A stretch of DNA of 64,000 nucleotides from Tretioscincus oriximinensis (GCA_022410635.1 JAJVDF010000378.1:1136379-1200378); one strand, 5' to 3'; shown: positions 21,460-34,572, numbered from the stretch's first letter. Notes: generated from the letters alone by a model not told the origin. Translations and numbers: made by a program.

Positions 21460-22180
21460 TGTGTTTTATCTATGGAGAAAGCTTGGTCATCCACATGTCA
21501 GTATAGACTACAACAGGTCCTATTCAGTAGCCAAAAACCTATAAAAACACACCACGCCTCCTTCTAACAAGAATCAACCTCAAAGAGTAACTAGAATATT
21601 GCAAAAGTCCAAAGTACACAAAAATATCCTTACAGTACATGAACAAATTTGCTAATGCTTGTGTATAAGCATACAGAAAATATATACAAAGTCACTAATG
21701 CTCGTATAAGAGCATACAAAAAGCAGACAAAATAGTGAAGCAACACTCAGAGTGATGAATGGCTCTGGTCAAAATCAAATGAACAACGGATTCTCTAGGT
21801 GTCAAGATAACATGTACAGAGTCCATATAGTCCCTTGGAAAAGTAAGTTATCCTCTTGTTTTCCAATGCTCAAAGCTGGCAAATCCTGTACTGACCTTGA
21901 GTCCAGGCATAAAGATAGTGGAATATCACTTAACTGAAGATCACATAGCTGAAATGCTCTTCGCGCATATACTGAGGTTTTTGGTTATTATTATTTTTTC
22001 AACAGCCAATGTGAAATGTACAATTGGAACCTGTACATATACAGTGAACATTTCGACTCCTATCATATAACAATCCTTAAACAGGAATAGGAAAAACTTA
22101 CCTACATATATTATGATGGTTTTTCATCTCATTCCTAGTTCTGGCATTGCTGATCTGATGCAAGCTCATTAAGTTCATAC
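21460..22180 (-). repeat. Probable 3' UTR/terminal region of second Penelope family
   Basis: Lies downstream, on the minus strand, of the GIY-YIG remnant. It has two related short units around 21650 and 21690 (ctaatgcttgtgtataagc and ctaatgctcgtataagagc). The boundary is approximate and no target-site duplication was found. Confidence 0.4.
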
Positions 22181-22299
22181 ATCACCACACAGATATATTG
22201 GGAGATCTGATCCACCTGTTGGATTGCCCTCTCTCAAATTAAAGGGGTAAGTTACATCAGTGAGATATATACCCAGATATACATAGGAGGGTGAAACCC

Positions 22300-22720
22300 A
22301 CATGACAAGCCAGAGTACAGAGACCCAAGGTCACAGATGTATATAACATATCATAGGAAACACGTTAGGTCCCAGTCCTGATTTAAAGCCCACAGAGTCT
22401 TATAAACACCTAATCTGTGTATCCAGATGGACTCCTCTTGCGTAAATCCAGATGGTCCTCTTGGCATGGTCAGATATCTTATAATGGTATATCACTAAAA
22501 ATCTAAAGTCTCTATGATGACCTGCATCCTCGAAATGTTGCACCAATGGTGCTTCCAAATGTGTGTGCAGGATCTTGAAAGAACGTTCCAGGATTGTGGT
22601 GGAAATAGCCGTAGTTGTCATACCCACATATATAAATCCGCATTTACATATAATTATACATACACAGTTCTTAGTTGCAAATGTGCACTTCAAACTCACT
22701 TTAGTGAGTTTACATTAAAA
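22300..22720 (-). pseudogene. GIY-YIG endonuclease end of a second Penelope-like family
   Basis: The minus-strand frame at 22400-22699 reads CIIICKCGFIYVGMTTTA, a GIY-YIG core with the single CKCG pair characteristic of another Penelope lineage, then LEAPLVQHFEDAGHH and RTIWIYARGV, equivalent to the C-terminal WI-x-x-L/G helix. In the following sequence, across a frame break, ALNQDWDLTCFL closes the protein, matching SDWDLSCFL in the copy at 33870. It differs from the family at 3187-4431 in motif wording. Only the last ~130 residues survive. Confidence 0.82.
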
Positions 22721-22744
22721 CTCACCCCAAACTGCACAAGGAAA

Positions 22745-22915
22745 ATTAAAAGGAAGTCTTAAATATCAAAGGCCTGGATGAAAAGATGACATTTAATTTG
22801 ACTTCAAAATGTATAAATTGGGGCACTTATTGTATCTTAGCAGCAAGGCTATTCCAAAGGCTAGGGAGGCACACAGAGAAGTTCCCTTACGTTCCAGTCA
22901 TTGACAAAGCACAAT
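22745..22915 (-). repeat. Possible L2-like LINE fragment
   Basis: Words such as ggcctggatgaa, aaggctattccaaagg and the overall spacing parallel the L2-like copy at 48655-49020. Too short and diverged for firm assignment. Confidence 0.35.
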
Positions 22916-25205
22916 GTTGTGCTTTTCTGTAGATTTAATAATCTGATACATCTTATGTCCAATAACACAGCCACAGTTGTGGTCACTCTTGTGGGGACAC
23001 TCCACTGCTGACATTATTCTGCTGTAGCTCTGAGGTAATATATAAACTGCATTCTCACACCTCTCAGAGAATAATTATAGCAGCTAAATCTTCCTCCTTT
23101 CCTATCTCTTTCTTCTGTTTAACACTCTTTCATACACAGAGGGATAGGAGATTGAAATGCACTAACACCTCATATAACTCAGGAATTTGGTTTTAGCAAA
23201 TTACTGCATTATGAAATCTCATTAGGTAAATATTTGCAATCACTCATTTCCCAAATTGCNGTTCTTCATGGCTGGAGTTTGCCCAAAACATTGGTATAGG
23301 ACATAGGTCACATTTTACTGACTCCACAAGGACAAAATTACAGTTGGCAAAAATACATTATAGAAGGGACATAGAAGGTTGAAAGACTTCTTAAAAAAGA
23401 CAAAATGATATGTACAACAATAACAGAATTATGTGTAAAACTTACTTAAGAATATAAGAACGGATAATACTTCTGTTTCATCACATCATAGTCCATTTAA
23501 TTCATAATTGTTGTATATGGAACTCAATAAAGGAGACAAATGCATTCCTTCGCCATAGTTTTCTAGCACATCGTGCAGCACAGATAGTTCTCAAAGCTAG
23601 CAAGCACTGAAAGTCTGCCTTTCATTAATTTGACAAAATCATTTTTGAAGCCATTCAAGCTGAGGACCAACACTGAATTTTATGAGATAGTAAATAATTC
23701 CATAATTTGATTTAGTGCTATGTGGAGAAGTATTTCCATCCATTTAACCATATTATTTCAGGCTTCAGTTCCACTACATGATCCCTGTTCTTAGAAATTT
23801 GTAAAAGTGAAAAAGTGAAAATACACTCTCCACATCATATACAGTTTTACACATCACTGTAATATCTTTCCTCATTGACATCCTTTTCAAACAAAAAAAC
23901 TCTCCAAATGTTGTTCCAGTCTCTTGCTTTCCAGTCACATCTTCTGGAGTTGTTTTGAAAGTGCCTTCAGACACATCTTTACAACATGATTTTCCGACAT
24001 GTCCATGGAAACCCCAATAAATCAAGTTGTAATACCAGGTTTCAACCATGCCAGATTGCTTCATTTCCTCATGGAATCACTGCTCTTGAAAAGGTAACTG
24101 GATACAGAAAGTGTGTGTGTGAGGGGATGAATAAAATAAAGTCAGCAGATGCACAATATGACACTTTTCCTTGGAACAGCACTCTACATCTGAATGGATG
24201 CTGCATCCCTGGGATCTTTCCAGGCACTTTCCATCACCTGTTTAAATACAGCCTTATTGATGAACATGCTGCATATATTCCCAAGAAATCAAATGGATTC
24301 TCTTACTACTACTGTAAAACTATTCAAATGAATCTAATCTAATATTCATTAAGGCTCTACTCACAAGTGTGTTTTTAAACCATTTTCAGTGCTGAAGAAC
24401 TGAACCAAGGAAAAATAAAGTCTCCCCCCAACTCCACCACCATACGCGCTGATTTAATCCAGTTCATCAGAACTGATGATGGTTTAAATACATGCATGTG
24501 ACCAGGGCTAATACATTTATAATTTGTTATTTTTATTATTCATTGCAGCATTTACTTCGGGAGGCACATCATCTGTCATGCACAAACTCTTAAAATCAAA
24601 GCAGACTTCTAATTTGTCAGCATTAAATAATCACAAATAGAACAATCTTTGTCAAAGGAATCGGCTGACTGATCCACCTGGACTTGCATCAAGACAGGCA
24701 TATTCATCTGGAATTGTGGATGCTTCTACAGTTGNCACACAAAGCAACAATGCTGATGAAAGTTTATGCCTAACATCAATAGCAAGTATTCACTAGTGCA
24801 TTTTTCTCTTTATACAAAACAGGCTTTTATCATAAGTAACTTTTCTCAAAGGATCTTTGCAAGATCCACATTTTTAATATATAACAAAATACTGTGTATG
24901 AAGAAGGGAAGGATGCAATGACAAGCAGAAGAAAAGGCATGAAGAGAAACAGCTCAGAAAAACAAATTCCACAGCTATGGAACAGAGTAGGTGGCAGGTA
25001 TCGCTAGCTTTAAATGGTATTATTATTTTCTGGGACATTTTCATATAAACGTTCAGTAAATACAAGGTTGAAATGATTCCATAGTATTAGTGCAACCACC
25101 ACAGAAACCTTTTCAGTGCGCATTGTTGTTGTAGACTGTTGCACATACTATCTTCATAAAACCAAATTAGATAATGATGCACTTATTGCAGTAGAGAAGA
25201 ATAGG
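22916..25205. other. Unassigned AT-rich DNA
   Basis: No gene or repeat recognised. Open frames of about 96-118 codons at 23774-24342 overlap on opposite strands and have no recognisable domain. Confidence 0.35.
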
Positions 25206-25209
25206 GAGC

Positions 25210-25870
25210 CTGAAAAATTCCTAGCTTTGCGCAGAAAGGATAGAGACAAGAGTTTTTAAATTACACATATATTCAACATATTTCCCCCATCAGACTGATG
25301 CACTTGCTACATTGTTGTTGCAGCTTTTCTAGTCTGTTAAAATAAAAATGTGATAGATGATCAAACCAGCTCTCAGCAGCTTGTTTGATGCCTTCAATAG
25401 CATCAAAATGATAACCCTTCAAGCGTTTCTTCAAGTTAGGAAACAGATGGTAGTCAGAAAGGACCAGGTCTGGTGAATAGGGTGGATGGTTCACCAATTG
25501 GAAACCCAGTGTCTTCAATTTGGCAGCCGCAACTTTGGATGAATGACATGGTGCTTTCTCATGTAACAAAAAAATCCCTTTGGTCAACTTCCATGGTGTT
25601 TTGTCTTATTTGTTTCCTTCAGCTGGACAAGGAGCCTGCTGTAATACTCTCGGTAATACTGTCCACCAACAGAATACCATCTTTATCCCAGAAAATGGAC
25701 TCCATGACTTTTTTAACTGATTTCTGAACTTTCTTTGGTCATGAGGACCCTCTGTGGTTCTATTCCTTTGAGTCTTCCTTAGGTTTGGGATCATAAATCC
25801 CAACCACATTTATGGAGCCACATTTCACTTTGTAGCATCAAAACAGGTCTGGATGTCTCAACTCATGCCT
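25210..25870 (-). pseudogene. Mariner transposase (DD34D), decayed
   Basis: Minus strand. The catalytic core is spread over two frames: SIFWDKDGILLVD with the first aspartate intact (about 25670-25705), then, after a frameshift, LLHEKAPCHSS, where the second catalytic aspartate is glutamate, and NHPPYSPDLVLSDYHLFPNL with the third aspartate. There are 34 residues between the second and third positions, the DD34D spacing of mariner. The C-terminus ends KCISLMGEIC, a usual mariner ending. Upstream, a YDPK segment precedes the core; the DNA-binding N-terminus is not recognisable. Terminal inverted repeats were not found. Frameshifts and the D-to-E change make it inactive. Confidence 0.88.
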
Positions 25871-27873
25871 TTTTCTGTTCACTGTTCAAAAAGTTCGGCA
25901 CCCACCTCACTGAAAGCTCCCGCGTGTCTATGATATTGATAATAATGAAACCAATACACTCCCAGGAGATATACAGTATCTGGGCTTTCTTTTTGGTGGC
26001 TATCCCACAGCATTGCTAGTTGCCAGATCTGTTGAGGTTGTGGGAAGCCCACTACAGGATTCATCAAAAATCCAGGTTTTGAAAGTGCTGTAGGAATGAC
26101 ACTTCTCTCCTAGTGTTTGTGACATCTCAGTGTGAATGTCCTTTCCAGACTTTCCCTTAATTCATAACCCATAACTCCACAGACATGAAACTTGCTTGTG
26201 CCTCTACCATCTCAAGTTCTACCTGAAATTAAAAATACTTCCTGGATCGCACAGCTTCTTGTTTATCTCAGACCGGAGATTGTGCTTTAAATTTCTGAAG
26301 ATTCGGGTGCAAAATGGAACAAGGAAAAATAGTTGGGACAAACACTTTATCTGCTCCTAAGATCTGATTTCCCTAAGCCTTATTCTGATCTATAAGGTAG
26401 ACTAAGGAATTCTAATCCAACTTCAGTTCAAACACATCAGCGATATAAATACACAATTACCTTTCAGCTTTATCCATCTTGGAAAAATCTTTTTAAAGGC
26501 TAAATAATGTGGAAATATCTACTGACTTTGCTGATACGTTTCTCGCTCTGATGCTGGACTGAAACAGGATTAAAAATTCAGTTGGGGATTGGCCTAATGA
26601 GTGAAGTAGCAAACAGACTGAATGTGTAATTTTAAGCTTAAGCATTTCATAGTATCATGTGCATACCATAGAGATAACATTACATTCAAAATCTGTTCAA
26701 AAACTCCAGTCTTCAGAATGAAAGAACATTTCTGGTCAATATGCTGAACAGGTCCTAGATATTCCATCTGAAATCTTCATTACATCAATAACACTCAAAA
26801 TACAAAGGATAATGTGAGAACTAAACAGCACTTCATTACCCTTTGTTGCCTATGAAGAGTGATGAATGTGATTTCAGTGCAATGTGGAAGTACATCTGCT
26901 GTGACACAGTAAAGCAAACCCACATTGACAGTACTTCAAAGGCATCAAAGAGGAATAGGTGAGTCTTACTTCAGATCTAATTTAGTAATCCCAAAACCTA
27001 TGTTGGAATTTTCTGAATTTGAAAATAATTGAGTAGTCTTCAACCAACTACACAAATGGTTAAATATAAAATAGAGAAATTATTCTAGGTTGCATCCAAA
27101 AGATTAATTATTCAAAAGTTATTCTAATTAAGCACGGTCTGGACTGCTTTATTCCAGAATATTCAATTCAAGTGGAATAAATAAGTAACATCTGAATTCA
27201 ACTGTATTATAATTTCTAGTTATAATTTAAGAACCATGTAACCTTGAATTTCCGGCAGATTTAAGACAAAAGAACAATCTTTTGGCTACTCAAAGAAAGA
27301 GCTGCATTCCCTTTCTGACATTATTTCTCTTGACTTTTTTCACCTTGTTCACTGATTATCTCTGACAGCAGATGGTGTTCTTGACTGATCCTGGGAAAAA
27401 TAAATATAGATGAGGTACATTGATGAGAGAAGGTTAGTTGCAAATGCAAACTCTTACTATATTTCAGCTCCTTCATTTGAGCCATTACACTCATTTCCCA
27501 TAAAGTAAAAAAATGAGGCAAAATATCTGTCTTTAACCTACAAGGTCCTTCATGGTTGCAATGTCCCCTGTGAATTCTCTTAAGTTTCAATTCAAATTCT
27601 GTCATTCTCAAGTGTGCTGTTCAATGTACCCTTAGAGAGAAACACTACAAGCTGTCGGTGCTTTTAATCATCACATCTTTAGATCCAATTGTGCTATGTT
27701 GCCCAGATTGTTCATTCATATTGTTGTGATAAGGAACTATAACTTCTCAGTGTATTTCTAGTGATCAGTTGAAGTTTTCAGAACAAATGTAAATAAGTCT
27801 TCTAATTTTCAAAAACCGTTTGTGTCAAGAAAAGGCACTCACATAGGAACATATTAAGAATACTTTCACAAAG
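25871..27873. other. Unassigned sequence
   Basis: Could include the eroded 5' part of the mariner up to about 26070, where a minus frame continues, but I see no motif. The remainder has no recognised gene or repeat. Confidence 0.35.
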
Positions 27874-28712
27874 ACTATATTGAAATGGGACTCTTGCTTT
27901 TCAATATATTTATAAATGATCTGGATGCAAAGATAAATAGTGAAGTAGCCAAGTTTGCTGATGACACTAAACTGTTCAGGGTAGTAAGGCACTCCAGAGT
28001 GATCTATTGAAATTGGGTGAGTGGGCATCAAAGTGGCAAATGCACTTCAATTTAAGCAAGTGCAAGGTCATGCACATTGGGGCAAAAAAAACCAACTAAT
28101 CCTACCACCTAATGGGAACCAAGCTGTCTGTGACCGAGCAAGAAAAGGATCTTGGGGTGTTGGTGGACAATTCAATGTAAATGTCAACCCAGTGTGCAGC
28201 AGCAGCAAAAAACGCAAATTCCATGTTGGGGATAATTAGAAAAGGAATCGAAAACGAGTCAGCAAATGTTATTTTGCCTCTTTATAAATCTGTAGTGAGG
28301 CCACATTCAGAATACTGTGTTCAGTTCTGGTCACCACATCTCAAGAGGGATATTTTGGAACTGGAGAAGGTGCAGAAAAGGGCAAAGATCTGGAGCACCT
28401 CCTTTATGAAGTCAGGCTGCAACAGCTGGGCCTCTTCAGCCTCGAAAGGTGACGTTTGAGAGGTGATCTGATTGAGGTGTATAGAATCATGCATGGGATG
28501 GACAGGGTGAATAGAGAAAAAATATTTTCTCTATAACACAACATAAGGACTAGAGGGCAGTCCTTAAAACTGTTGGGTAGAAAAGTGAGGACAAAGTATT
28601 TTTTCACCCAGAGGGTTATTGGCCTGTGGAAATTACTTCCTGAAGAGGTACTGGTAGCTAACAGCTTGGATAGTTTCAACACAGGACTAGACAGATTTAC
28701 TCAAGAGTAATA
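27874..28712 (+). pseudogene. CR1 LINE ORF2 fragment (RT palm to C-terminus)
   Basis: Translation across several frames gives the CR1 RT series: LLLFNIFINDLDAKI, then VAKFADDTKLF with the catalytic FADD (about 27950-27970), KWQMHFNLSKCKVMHIG, KDLGVLVDNS, AAAAKNANSMLGIIRKGI, YKSVVRPHSEYCVQFWSPHL and LELEKVQKRA. The C-terminal DLIEVYRIMHGMDRV and TQRVIGLW-like region follows. At least three frame changes break the frame. The copy lacks its 5' part and its 3' UTR, ending near 28712, so both ends are truncated. Confidence 0.93.
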
Positions 28713-28879
28713 AAACTAGAGATAAACCCATAATGTATTTAGGAGAACCCACATCGTACCATGATGTGTATGTTACCTATGCCTCAAATCATGCTTTCAC
28801 ACACATTGAAAAAAAACCATACGTCAGAACTCTCAGTTCTTGCATCCCCTCCTCCCTGCTCTCGTGTGAATGTCAGATG

Positions 28880-29265
28880 ATTTTTTAATTAAAAAAAAGC
28901 ATTGCTAAGGAGAACGTTTGGATGGAAAGACCAGACAAAACGAACTATCAACCACTGACAAAGCTATGTAATCGAACTGATGAGATTTGATCTGATAAAT
29001 GAAAGACAACAATACTACAATGGATTAAAATTGGATTTGATTTATAGACATTACTAGGTTAAACTTTTTTGATATATGGATGGATGAGGCAATCTTTCCT
29101 CTTGGAACAATATATGTGAAAACATTTTTCCTCTGATGCAAACTGTATTATTTAACTGGTATACTGGGGTTAGGGTTTTATGTTATTGTTGTTTGGTTTG
29201 GTTTTGTGTTATGATCACGTTGTTATTTGTGGATTTATCGATTTAATTTCAATAAAAAATATTTT
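28880..29265 (+). repeat. Possible L1 3' end
   Basis: AT-rich sequence closing with tgttatgatcacgttg, then ttcaataaaaaatatttt, in the style of the L1 3' UTR ends at 3160-3189 and 59510-59590. No ORF2 motif is securely readable. Confidence 0.35.
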
Positions 29266-29489
29266 AGAGAAATGCAGGCACCTGCTCTGTACAGTACAAT
29301 TTTACTATCTGTAAAATGCACAGCAATGGGATTTAAACTGAGTGGATTACTGAATTTACATGAGAACATAGATTCTTCATGAGGTATTTACTATAGTAGA
29401 TGCAAAACCTTAGGATGGGGCCTAAGCTCAGCTACTGTATCACTAACCTTTAATATGGATATATCTCCTCTAAACTGCTTCTGAATTAC

Positions 29490-30065
29490 ATTTAAGAACA
29501 TAATAATATAAGAAGAGCCATACTGGATAAGGCCCATCAAGTCCAGCATTCTGTCTCACACAGAGGCCCACCAGATGCACCTGGGCAGTCTGAACAGAGG
29601 AAAGCAAAATATGCACCTGTTCATGATGCCCTGCAAATGGTATTTCACCAGTACTGCCTGTTGCTCCATCCCAGAGGCAACAACCAGACATCCATCCTAG
29701 TATCCATTTATACCCTTGGTGTCCATAAACCTGTCTAGTCCTGTCTTTGAAACTATCCAAGCTGTTAGCTATCACCACCTCCCCAGGAAGTAGGTTCCAC
29801 AGGCCGATGACCCTCTGGATGAAAAAATACTTTCGTTTGTCTGTTCTCACTTTTCTGCCCATCAATTTCAAGGTGTGCCCTCTGGTCCTAGTGTTGTGTG
29901 ATAGAGAAAACATTTTTCCTCTATTCGCTTTACCCATCCCGTGCATGATTTTGTACACTTCAATCAGATCACCTCTCAAACATCGCCTTTCGAGGCTGAA
30001 GTGGCCAGAGGTTGCAGCCTGACTTCATAAGGGAGGTGCTCCGGATCCTTGATCATTCTTGTTGC
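29490..30065 (-). pseudogene. CR1 LINE ORF2 C-terminus plus 3' UTR
   Basis: Minus strand: MRGDLIEVYKIMHGMGKANR, then FIQRVIGLWNLLPGEVV and NSLDSFKDRTRQ, the conserved C-terminus of CR1 ORF2, followed without interruption by the CR1 3' UTR ending tggctcttcttatattatta at 29490-29520. The frame is open for 169 codons because it runs from ORF2 into UTR. This copy shows the natural junction between CR1 coding end and UTR, which helps place the 3' UTR-only fragments elsewhere in the window. Confidence 0.92.
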
Positions 30066-30069
30066 CCTT

Positions 30070-31835
30070 TTTTGGCATGTTTTGNCATGCTTTGAAACCT
30101 TTATATGTAGGTGTTATTCTGTTTGATTTCTCAGTTCAACAATGCGTTGAATTGAGAAAATCCTCACAATTGTAATTTAATAAAAAACCAGAAGCAATCC
30201 AAGGATTGGGCCTCATGATGGGAAGCAAGATATCTACAGTCCTCCTGCAATTGCTGCCTGCAATCGATTGGCAAGTGCAAGTTCCTTCCCTGCCCTATTA
30301 AGCCTCTAAAATGGGACCAAAACAGAGCTAGGATGGAAGGAGAACAGCAAAGTGAATTTAAATTCACTTCACTGTTCTCTAAACTGCTTCTTTTCCCCCA
30401 GTTGGAAAATAATGGTTATGCGATTCTTAACCGGATGATAAAGATTATTTCTAAAGAAGATTTTTACCAATTCAAGTATCTTAAACCAGCAAGGCAGCTG
30501 TCAATGCTCCTCATTCAATCTCAAAAGCACTATAGATCAAATATTTAATCCTACCAACTGAATTCATAATTGAATACTTAAGTGTGATCAAGCTCATTCA
30601 GTATGGTGTTTCACCAGCTTCCACCACAGTGCACAGTTGGCGAAGTAAAATAAAATAATCTGACAAATAGGACAAGCTGGATTTCCAAGTTTTACCCAAA
30701 GAAAATCAGCTAAATCTTACTGGGACAGCAGGCAAACAATGGTTTGAAAGATGGAACACTAAATAGGAAGGAACAACTTTCTAACACAGAGAGGGGGAAA
30801 GGCACTTAAAAGCCATCTGGGATTAATGGTTTTGAACAGGCATATAAAAGCATATTAAAAAGAAACNTACGCTTTCTTTTGCTTTTTTCCAGATGTTCCT
30901 TCAGCAGATTTAACAGGTAAAATTCTGATTAACCTAAGCATTTTTCTTTAGCATGTTAGCCTAAGGAAGTAATTAAATGAACTCCATTTTTATTTCCATA
31001 TTAGCAAGTTTGCAGCATTGCTTGTAGTATAATCGTAAGTTTTTATTTGCTAAATATGTTATTTTAAAGAGAAGAAAAGGCACCACACTTGATCTTAGAA
31101 AAGCTCTTGCTATTTCTGCATAGGAAGGGACAAGAGTATTGCTAGTGTCGCACTCTTATCTGATACAAGAGGAGTGCTCTTAAAGCAGCCATGTTTTGTC
31201 TGCTTGCCACCCACTGGCCTTCCCTGCTATCAAGATCAACTACAATGTTGAGACTGCAGTGTGTGGGGGGCAGTTTATCACCCTCCACTCAAATGTCTAT
31301 ATGAAATTGGCACAGGAGAAATAGAGACTCACTCTCCCTCCTCCCCAAATCAAAATCAGATACAGTGTATTCATCCTGCTCTATGACCACAGTGCCCCAA
31401 GTGAGCTTACAGTATGGTAGAAAATATGGTAATTACCTGGACAATTTAAATATTAATTCTCAGGATACTTTACGTAGTTAAGCAAAGCATCACGGCAGGC
31501 CTCATGGTTATAGCAAGGGGATGGAAGGATAAGGCCATATGGAGGAAGACTTATAGATCGATTACATGATTGAATTTCTTCACTTTTATTATATACCAGA
31601 AAAAAGACTGAAGATGCTGGCTGTACCTATCAAAATTTCCTGGATGATAAACTGGTCAAAAGTATCTCTTATGCCTCATTTACTTCAAATAACACTTTCT
31701 TAGTTCAGTCTGTCTTCTTGTTATTTACACAAAGAAATATGCTATAATGGTGATGTAATATAGTAATTTCTTCTCGTAAACATCTATGTATCCCAGGGAA
31801 GAGGGATAATTTTAGGGGATGTCATATTTTCCACT
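30070..31835. other. Unassigned sequence
   Basis: No gene or repeat recognised. Weak low-complexity patches and two single N positions (30085, 30867). Confidence 0.35.
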
Positions 31836-31837
31836 AT

Positions 31838-32062
31838 GTTAAGAACATAAATAGAACCATACTGGATCGGGCCAGAGCCCATCTAGTCCAGCATTCTGTC
31901 TCACACAGAGGCCCACCAGATGCCCTTGGGCTGTCTGAACAGAGGACAGCAAAATACGCACCTGTTCATGACTTCCTGCAAATGGTATTTTAGGAGTCCT
32001 GCCTGTTGCTCCATCCCGGAGGCAACATCCCTCCATTGCTCCATCCCAGAGGCAACATGTTA
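31838..32062 (-). mobile_element. CR1 LINE 3' UTR fragment with internal duplication
   Basis: Matches the CR1 3' UTR at 29490-29720 (gtctcacacagaggcccacc, gtctgaacagagga). Near 32007-32058 a segment of about 30 bp containing ttgctccatccc...gaggcaacat is present twice in tandem. Confidence 0.88.
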
Positions 32063-33600
32063 TTAAGTATAAAATCATGTTACTTTTGTCTGTTTTCGTG
32101 TTGAAGGTATCGTTATATGTTTGTTATTCATGTCAGTAATTAAAAAAAAACCCAGCATGGTAGAAAATAAGTGCAGAGTCCATCCAGATGACAGACCACT
32201 GTCATTTGTACANTCACAAAGATGCCATGCAAATCCTATATCTGAGAAGTGATAATGAAAAGATAATGCATGTACCTCAACCTTCAACATGCACTGTCTG
32301 AGTATTAAACCCCTTTCTTCCAACATACATCAGAGTTTTACAATNCAGAGATCTCTCAGGTGCAGTACTATGTATCCCAACCTGAACATTAAGGCCTGGA
32401 TAAGATGCTGCCATGATAACCTTTTCAGCAATGGCAGGTATACCATCTTAAGGCAGGACAGCAGTGCTATACCTTTCATGGCTGTTTAAAAAGGTGCTGC
32501 TGTTATTATAAGCAGCACCTGCTAAAANTGCTTCCTTGGTCACCCATTAGAAATATAGTACTGCTGTCTTGTCAGTGTCTAGAAATCCTAAACTATCAAA
32601 AGTATTAAAGTCAGGATCCTGTTCTAGGAAACTGAGGTCTATATTATAAGGAAGCACCCCTCTCCAAGATTGCTGATGTAAATATGCTGTTTTTTCCCTT
32701 AAAATGTTGTTTTTACAGCCTAATCCTGCCAGCCAGATGCAGGAAACTAACTCTTAAGCTATAAAATATTTGGGCCCTGGGCAAGAGCAGCTGCAGGATT
32801 AATTTAATAATATGGTGCCCAAATTAAATACTTGATTGGATTAAGGCAACCTGTTTATGTGACCTGATCAGCCTGAATGTTGCCAGACTTCATTGTTTAC
32901 TATGCATTGTCTGCTTAAAAAGTCCAGTTTCATACTAGAGCTGAGGACAAGATCTGGGATATAAAGTGGGTCCTCCTATCAATTAAATGTCTTTTATTAT
33001 TCTTTGGCATCCCAAGGTTCATGTCTATTTAATTTTTGTTATCACTGCAAATACTAAAATGGGTCCATTACTTCAATGAAAGCTGAACTTCTGTTTCTTC
33101 AAGAAGTTGAATTTAATAAACCGTTTGTTTTGATTCCAAAGTACTGAAAAAACAAATCAAGGGGGCTTGATCTTTTCATCTACTGTTGTGACAATGAGTA
33201 GGGCTGGCAACAGTTTCAGTATTCTCAGAAACTGAGATCTGTTGGGAAATGCGGTTAAAAAAAAATCCCAAATTTCCTGATTCTTTGGAAAATCAGAGAT
33301 TTCAAAAAACAGGATTTGACAACCTCATTTTTTAAAATTGCAGACTTCTGATTTTTTCTGTTGCAATGCCTGCTATGTCTATTGTGACAGAGATAGTTGG
33401 AGACAGGGCAGAAAAATGTGACACAGGGCACTGTCTGCTCATGGTGTTCCTACTCCTCAGGGCTGGGCATATTAGCACTGTGGCTACTGACAAACTTGGC
33501 AACTGACAAAGGGACAGGCCAGGAGGTGCTTCTGTCCACTCACGCACATTCCTGCCTCTGTCCCAACCCAGCGTACTAGAAGCACCATGGCATTTTACCA
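32063..33600. other. Unassigned sequence
   Basis: No gene recognised. Single N positions at 32212, 32345 and 32528. Confidence 0.35.
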
Positions 33601-33602
33601 TC

Positions 33603-33755
33603 ACTAGTGCAGAAAGGGAGGGAAGGAAGGAGGAAAGAAAGCCCAGGGCGGAAAGGAATGGTGGCCTGCACGTCCAGAAAGGAAAGAGAGAGGGAAGGAT
33701 AAGCCCACAAGGAGGCTGTAAGCCCACAAGGCCCAGAGGGCAGGGAGGAAGAGGA
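33603..33755 (+). repeat. Purine-rich (GGAA/GAG)n tract
   Basis: Dominated by ggaaggaagg, gaaagaaag and aggaagagg words. The minus-strand open frames here are proline/serine/leucine-rich composition artefacts. A short duplicated word taagcccacaagg occurs at about 33700 and 33720. Confidence 0.75.
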
Positions 33756-33764
33756 GACATCTTG

Positions 33765-33867
33765 AGGTGTTGGTGGATAATTCAATGAAGATGTCAACCC
33801 AGTGTGCAGCAGCAGCAAAAAAGGCAAATTCCATGTTGGGGATATTTAGGAAAGGAATTGAAAATAA
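33765..33867 (+). mobile_element. CR1 LINE ORF2 short fragment
   Basis: Nearly identical to 28151-28253: ttgaggtgttggtggataat, atgtcaacccagtgtgcagc, aattccatgttgggg. It encodes the segment around LGVLVDNS and the ANSMLGI helix. Truncated at both ends and joined at 33868 to a Penelope remnant. Confidence 0.9.
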
Positions 33868-34572
33868 GTAATTGCTACAAGAAGAGACTAAATGGATTCA
33901 TAGGTTAGACACCTGGAATACTCTATGGAGACTTAATTCAGACTGGGATTTATCTTGCTTTCTATGAAGCATTAGGCTTTGGTACATTAGATTTAATAGG
34001 ATACTGGTTCTCATATGATTTGTTAGGAAATGTTATTTGATATTTACTCTTGGGCATGGGCACTTTAAGTTTGTCAAGAGAATGAGTAGTCCAGATACAG
34101 GTGGCCTTAGCCGGCTCTATATAAAGGCTTAGCATTACAAGACTGGCCAGACCCATCTCCATCAGCCACCAGCACTGCGTTTATACTTTTGAATATGTTC
34201 GACTATTAACTCTCTTTGAGTTAGATACACACACTTTATACACAGTTCATATACGCTGGACTTTATTCACAGTTATATAATGATGAGCAAGAGAGACATC
34301 TATCTTTACGTGTCTATGGACAGTATACTGAAAACAAGGATAAATGGGGGCTGAATTTATTATATGAAAAGACTACCAATTGATTGTTCATATGTTATGG
34401 ATTGCTGATTTGTTACTAGTGTATGTATAAATTATATCTTCGTAATGCACAAGGTTTTATGCTGTACCACATATATACGTGGTGGATGACAGTATGTACT
34501 TAACTTCTTAAGGGGATACAGTAACTTGTATGTTTGTGTACTTGAATCTGTGTCTCCTTGACTGTTTATTGT
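33868..34572 (+). mobile_element. Penelope-like element (second family), C-terminus and 3' region
   Basis: The plus-strand frame reads LQEETKWIHRLDTW followed by LNSDWDLSCFL and a stop near 33966. This is the GIY-YIG C-terminal tail (the WI-x-R-L helix and the DWDLxCFL end) shared with the copy at 22300-22720. About 600 bp of 3' UTR or terminal repeat follow, including a TATA-like ctatataaagg near 34119. The 5' side is truncated at the CR1 junction. The 3' boundary is set where CR1 UTR sequence begins. Confidence 0.7.

Noticed and set aside
33332..33834. Proline/serine/leucine-rich minus-strand frames as secreted or membrane proteins
   Set aside because: They translate the purine-rich tract at 33603-33755; composition fully explains them.
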